NCBI GenBank assembly: GCA_965200775.1
Contig: OZ241383.1
Span: forward strand, 1,922,001-1,986,000
Direction of reading: 5' to 3'
DNA length: 64,000 nt
Source of the DNA: Poriferisocius sp965200775
Lineage (GTDB): Bacteria; Actinomycetota; Acidimicrobiia; Acidimicrobiales; Bin134
Shown here: positions 59,942 through 64,000 of the stretch, piece after piece
How positions within the stretch are numbered: the stretch's first letter is position 1
How the letters are laid out: every line of letters starts with the position of its first letter
Position numbers and translations under genes: made by a program
Notes under the pieces: model-generated
What the model was told of the DNA's origin: nothing
Seen by the model: the letters and a program-made list of their open reading frames with translations, nothing else
The model's database searches: none

Positions 59942-62374
59942 TCACGCCCGGGGCTTCTCGTTGGCCGGGTCGTAGGCCGCATCGTCCAACACCACCGCGG
60001 GCAGGCGGTCCCCCAGCAACTGGACCTCGAACCGGGTGCCCGGCGCCCGGTACTGCGGCGCCACATAGGCGAACGCCAGGCCGTACCCCACGGTGTGACC
60101 CCACGTCCCAGAGGTGGTGAGCCCGATGAGTTCGTCGCCGTCGTACACCGGCTCGTTGCCCCGGCAGTCGTTGTCGGCGGTGTCCACCCGGCAGTACACC
60201 AGGATCATCTCGATGTCGTCGCCCATGGCTCGGCGGGCTTCGGAGGCCTCCTTACCCTGGAACTGTCCCGACCAGTCCACAAACCGGCCCAGATCGGCCT
60301 CCACCGGGGTGATCTCGGTGGTCAGCTCGAACCCCATCGCCTTGTAGGCCTTCTCAATGCGCATGGTGTTCATGGCGTAGCTGCCGTAGTGAACCATGCC
60401 GTGGGGCTCGCCCGACTCCACCAGAGCGTCGTACAGCTCGGCGGTGTGCTCCATGGGGTGATGCAGCTCCCACCCCAGCTCGCCCACATACGACACTCGC
60501 AGCGCCAGGCACGGCACCCCGGCCACCTCGATTTGGCGGCCGGTGAGCCACCGGAACGACGTGTTCTCCAGGTCGGTGTCGGTGAGGGGGGCCAGGATGT
60601 TTCGGGCCTGGGGGCCAGCCACGGCCAGGATGCCCATGTCGTCGGTGCGGTCGGTGACGGTTACGTCCTCGCCGTCGGCCACATGGTGGGCCAGCCAGTC
60701 CCGGTCGTGGAACTGCATTGTGACCCCCGAGTTCAGGTAGAACCGTTCGGGTCCCAGGCGGGTGATGGTCATCTCGGCCTCGATGCCGCCCAGCTCGGTG
60801 AGGAAATGGGTGAGCCGCATCCCCCCGTCGGCGGCCGGCATCCGGTTGGCGGTGAGCCGGTCGAGCAGCGCCCCGGCGTCGGCCCCGGTCACCTCGAACT
60901 TGGAGAAAGCGGTGAGATCGGCAATACCGGCCCGCTCCCTGGTGGCCCGGCACTCGACCCCCACGATGTCGAAGGCGTTCGACCTCCTGAACGTGTGATC
61001 CTCGGGCTCCCCGTAGTACTGGGGACGCTCCCACCCGAAGATCTCCATCCACTGGGCGTTGCGGGCGTCGAGTCGGTCGTAGATGGGGTCGGTCTTCTGG
61101 GGCCGACCCGCAAAGCGCTGCTCGCCGGGGAGGCGGGTGGCGTACATCTCGTGGAACTCGTCGATGGCCTTCTCGATGGCGTAGCGACCGGTGGGGCCGC
61201 AGTGGTCGCCAAACCGGCGGGGGTCCATCTCGGCCACGTTGATCTCGGTCTGACCGTGCACCATCCACTGGGCCAGGTACTTGCCCGCTCCCGGCCCCTG
61301 GGTAATGCCGATGGAGGCCCCTGCGCACAGCCAGTAGTTCCGTAGGCCCGGCGCCGGGCCCATCAGGTAGCCGGAATCGGGGGTGTGGGCGATGGGCCCG
61401 CTCACCACCGTCTTGATCCCGGTGTCGGCGAACGCCGGGATCCGGTTGCCGGCCTCGATGAGCCAGGGCATGAGCCGGTCAAGGTCGGGCGGGGTGAGGT
61501 AGAAGTGCTTGTCCCAGTCGATGCCTTCGAGCCCGTAGGTTTGGGCGTTGGCCCGCTCGTAGGGGCCGACGAGCAGCGAGTCGATCTCCCGTCGGTAGTA
61601 GGCCGACGCCCGGGGGTCGCGCACCACCGGGGGGTCGAAGTCACCGAGGGCCTTCATCTCCTCCATCGGCTCGGTGATGAGGTACTGGTGGATCACCGAC
61701 ACGATGGGCACGTCGAGGCCCACCATGGCACCGAGCTGGGGGGCGTAGCACCCTGCGGCGTTCACCACGTGGTCGGCCACGATGCGGTGCGACTCGCCGC
61801 CGACCTCGCACAGCACCTCCCAGCGATGGTCGGGAAGCTGGTTCATGGCGGTGACCAGCGTGTGGCGGTACAGCTCGCAGCCCAACTGGCGGGCCCCCTT
61901 GACCATGGCTGCGGTGATGCTGGAAGGGTCGGTCCAGCCGTCGTTGGGGGTCCAGAACCCCAAGAACACATCGGACACGTCCATAAACGGCCAGTGATTG
62001 AGGATCTCGGCCGGCTCGATGAGGTGGTTCTCCACCCCCACCAGGTCGAGCACCCCGCTCACGTAGTGGAACCAGTCGGCCTGGTGGCGGTCGAGGGCAA
62101 GGCGGATGGCCCCGGTGCCGTGCCACCCGCTGCTCAGCCCGGTCTCGGCCTCGATGCGGGTGTAAAGATCGGGGGCCACCGCGTGGCACTTGGCCATGTT
62201 CAGGCTGCCGATGAAGTGGGGGATGAGCCCGGCGGCGTGCCAGGTGGAGCCCGACGACAGCTCGCCCTTCTCCACCAGAACGGTGTCGGTCCACCCCTCG
62301 TGGGCAAGGTGGTAGAATAGGCCCGCTCCCATCGCCCCGCCACCGACGATCACTACCTGGGCTTCATCCCGCAT
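59942..62374 (-). CDS. FAD-dependent dehydrogenase with GcvT domain (dimethylglycine/sarcosine type)
   Basis: An 810-residue two-part enzyme. The N-terminal half is a DAO-fold oxidoreductase: FAD motif VVIVGGGAMGAGLFYHLAHE and SSGSTWHAAGL, where the His is the one covalently linked to FAD in dimethylglycine and sarcosine dehydrogenases. The C-terminal half is an aminomethyltransferase (GcvT) domain (GLMGPNSR-like ILAVAGPQARNIL, SYVGELGWELH) that transfers the one-carbon unit to tetrahydrofolate. It removes N-methyl groups from an amine. ATG 62374 is placed by the start of the FAD motif. It lies 16 bp after a homolog. Confidence 0.93.
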   Translation of the reverse strand: MRDEAQVVIVGGGAMGAGLFYHLAHEGWTDTVLVEKGELSSGSTWHAAGLIPHFIGSLNMAKCHAVAPDLYTRIEAETGLSSGWHGTGAIRLALDRHQADWFHYVSGVLDLVGVENHLIEPAEILNHWPFMDVSDVFLGFWTPNDGWTDPSSITAAMVKGARQLGCELYRHTLVTAMNQLPDHRWEVLCEVGGESHRIVADHVVNAAGCYAPQLGAMVGLDVPIVSVIHQYLITEPMEEMKALGDFDPPVVRDPRASAYYRREIDSLLVGPYERANAQTYGLEGIDWDKHFYLTPPDLDRLMPWLIEAGNRIPAFADTGIKTVVSGPIAHTPDSGYLMGPAPGLRNYWLCAGASIGITQGPGAGKYLAQWMVHGQTEINVAEMDPRRFGDHCGPTGRYAIEKAIDEFHEMYATRLPGEQRFAGRPQKTDPIYDRLDARNAQWMEIFGWERPQYYGEPEDHTFRRSNAFDIVGVECRATRERAGIADLTAFSKFEVTGADAGALLDRLTANRMPAADGGMRLTHFLTELGGIEAEMTITRLGPERFYLNSGVTMQFHDRDWLAHHVADGEDVTVTDRTDDMGILAVAGPQARNILAPLTDTDLENTSFRWLTGRQIEVAGVPCLALRVSYVGELGWELHHPMEHTAELYDALVESGEPHGMVHYGSYAMNTMRIEKAYKAMGFELTTEITPVEADLGRFVDWSGQFQGKEASEARRAMGDDIEMILVYCRVDTADNDCRGNEPVYDGDELIGLTTSGTWGHTVGYGLAFAYVAPQYRAPGTRFEVQLLGDRLPAVVLDDAAYDPANEKPRA

Positions 62375-62390
62375 GGTTGGCAGCACCCTT

Positions 62391-64000
62391 CTAGAGCCGG
62401 ACCCGCTCCTTGCGGGGATCATAAAACGAACGGAGGGAAGCGGTGGCGGCAATCGGCTCGCCGGCCACCTCGATCTCGAACCGGCCGGCCTCCAGCCAGT
62501 CTTTGGTGACACCGTCTGCGTGCTCGAGGTAGCCCATGGCCAGCGCCCGCTTCTCGGTGTAGCTCCACATGCCGCTGCTGGTTCGGCCCACCATCTGGCC
62601 GTTTCTGATGATGGGCTCGTCGTGGTACAGCAACAGCTCCGGGTCCTCCAGGCGGAACTTCACCAGGCGCTTGGTGCGGGGCTGTTCCCGTTGGGGCACG
62701 AGCGCTTCGCGACCCCGGAACCCGCCGGCTTTGTCCCACGCCACCGCGAACCCGAGCCCGGCCTCCAGGGGGGTGTCCTCGTCGGTGATGTCGTGACCCC
62801 AGTGGCAGTAGCCCGCTTCCATGCGCAGGGTGTTCATGGCGTGGTAGCCCGCGGGTAGCAGCCCAAGCGGCGTGCCGGCGTCCACCAGCGCGTCGTACAG
62901 TTGGGCAGCTTGTTCGGCCGGCACATACAGCTCCCAGCCCAGCTCGCCCACGTAGGTCATGCGCAGGGCCAGCACATCGGCACCGGCGACGCTCAACTCT
63001 TGGGCGGTGGCGAACGGGAACCCGTCGTTGCCGAGGTCGGCGTCGCAGAGCCCGTTGAGCACGGCCCGGGAATTGGGCCCCATCAACCCGAGCACTGCGT
63101 AACGGTCGGTTACGTCGTCAATCTCAACGTCGCGGCCCCGTGCGGCCCGGCGCAGCCAGGCCCAGTCGCGCACCGCAGAGGCGGCCGCTGTCACCACCCA
63201 GTAGGAGTTCTCGCCCCGGCGGGTTACGGTGAGATCGGCATCAATGCCGCCGCAGTCGTTGAGCCACTGGGTGTAAACCGACCGGCCCACCGGCACGTCC
63301 ACCTCGTTGGCGCTCACCCAGTTGAGCAGGGCCATGGCGTCGGGACCGTCCACGGTGAACTTGGCGAACGAGGTCTGGTCGAACAGGCCCACCGCGTTGC
63401 GAACCGCGTCGCACTCGGCCCCGCCGGCCTCGAACCAGTTCTGCGGACCCCAGCTGTAGTGGTACTCCCGGGCTTGGCCCGGCGCCGCGAACCAGTTGGG
63501 CCGCTCCCACCCCCCGGCCTCGCCAAACACCGCACCGGCCTGCTCCATGCGCTCGTGCAATGGCGAGCAGCGGATGCCCCGGGCCGTCTCGTACTGGCGA
63601 AACGGCCAGTGCATGGCGTAGAGGAGCCCGAGGCTCTCGGGGATGCGAGCGTCGAGGTAAGCGGGCTCGCACTGGAAGGGGAACGAGCGCCGGATGTCCA
63701 CCGCCGAGAGATCCATGGGCGGGTGGCCGTCGATGATCCAGTCGGCCAGCACCCAGCCCACCCCACCCGCCGACTGGATGCCTACTGAGTTGAACCCCGC
63801 TGCGACGAAGCACCCGTCCACCTCGGGCGATTCGCCCAGGTAGTAAACCCCGTCGGGGGTGAAGGCCTCGGGGCCGTTGAAGAAGAGCTGCAGACCGGCC
63901 TCACCCAGCTCGGGCATGCGGTGAATGGCCCGCTCGAAGATGGGGCCTACGTGGTCCCAATCCTCGGGCAGGGTCTTGAACTGGAAGTCACGTGGGATGC
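62391..64000 (-). CDS. FAD-GcvT dehydrogenase, 5' end beyond the window (partial)
   Basis: The open frame continues through the right end of the window (IPRDFQFKTLPEDWDHVG before the first visible Met), so the gene starts outside. The visible 536 residues cover the end of the FAD domain (GVYYLGESPEVDGCFVAAGF, GWVLADWIIDGHPPMDLS) and a complete GcvT domain (VLGLMGPNSRAVL, TYVGELGWELYVP). It is a paralog of the gene just downstream with the same architecture and probably acts on a related N-methyl amine. Confidence 0.92.
   Translation of the reverse strand, partial: IPRDFQFKTLPEDWDHVGPIFERAIHRMPELGEAGLQLFFNGPEAFTPDGVYYLGESPEVDGCFVAAGFNSVGIQSAGGVGWVLADWIIDGHPPMDLSAVDIRRSFPFQCEPAYLDARIPESLGLLYAMHWPFRQYETARGIRCSPLHERMEQAGAVFGEAGGWERPNWFAAPGQAREYHYSWGPQNWFEAGGAECDAVRNAVGLFDQTSFAKFTVDGPDAMALLNWVSANEVDVPVGRSVYTQWLNDCGGIDADLTVTRRGENSYWVVTAAASAVRDWAWLRRAARGRDVEIDDVTDRYAVLGLMGPNSRAVLNGLCDADLGNDGFPFATAQELSVAGADVLALRMTYVGELGWELYVPAEQAAQLYDALVDAGTPLGLLPAGYHAMNTLRMEAGYCHWGHDITDEDTPLEAGLGFAVAWDKAGGFRGREALVPQREQPRTKRLVKFRLEDPELLLYHDEPIIRNGQMVGRTSSGMWSYTEKRALAMGYLEHADGVTKDWLEAGRFEIEVAGEPIAATASLRSFYDPRKERVRL

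Overview
The window is a GC-rich stretch of bacterial chromosome packed with catabolic genes. An F420-type luciferase-like oxidoreductase, several short-chain dehydrogenases and acyl-CoA dehydrogenases, two surface proteins ending in the class E sortase motif LAETG, and many promoters whose -10 box lies only 6-7 nt before the start codon all point to an actinobacterium. An uncultured Acidimicrobiia-type heterotroph is my best guess, but no marker gene here proves it. There are no rRNA or tRNA genes, CRISPR arrays or insertion sequences that I can see.

Layout. 49-4026 (minus): PhyH dioxygenase, SDR, F420-type oxidoreductase and amidohydrolase. 4103-10198 (plus): a second amidohydrolase, a hotdog protein, an MDR reductase and a four-subunit 2-oxoacid:ferredoxin oxidoreductase. 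10258-12810: a tyrosine phosphatase, then two paralogous LAETG-anchored surface proteins; the second carries fifteen perfect 18-bp repeats. 12827-23986: CoA metabolism (enoyl-CoA hydratase, quinone reductase, SDR, two acyl-CoA dehydrogenases, thiolase, acyl-CoA ligase) plus a universal stress protein, an isochorismatase-fold protein without its cysteine, two SnoaL-like proteins and a membrane-anchored serine protease.

24145-33486 (minus) is one 9.3-kb gene for a secreted protein built of fibronectin type III domains alternating with an unnamed module of about 85 residues. It is broken by three in-frame stops and at least two frameshifts. 33699-51091 (minus) is a 17-kb one-direction cluster: SDR, VOC protein, cupin, hydantoinase A and B, CoA ligase, Rieske oxygenase, BMP-type ABC importer, MDR reductase, methyltransferase and TRZ/ATZ-type amidohydrolase. 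It reads as uptake and degradation of an N-containing, purine- or hydantoin-like compound (inference).

51237-56737 (plus) interrupts this minus-strand block. Two overlapping genes encode an AAA/DUF4143 ATPase and a 1409-residue NACHT/STAND-like NTPase with a C-terminal PD-(D/E)XK-like nuclease motif. This is the best candidate for an undescribed system, probably defence. 56689-64000 (minus) returns to metabolism: nitrilase, cupin, an MttB-family methyltransferase without pyrrolysine, and two FAD-GcvT dehydrogenases of the dimethylglycine/sarcosine type, the last running off the window. Together these suggest use of methylated amines or betaines.
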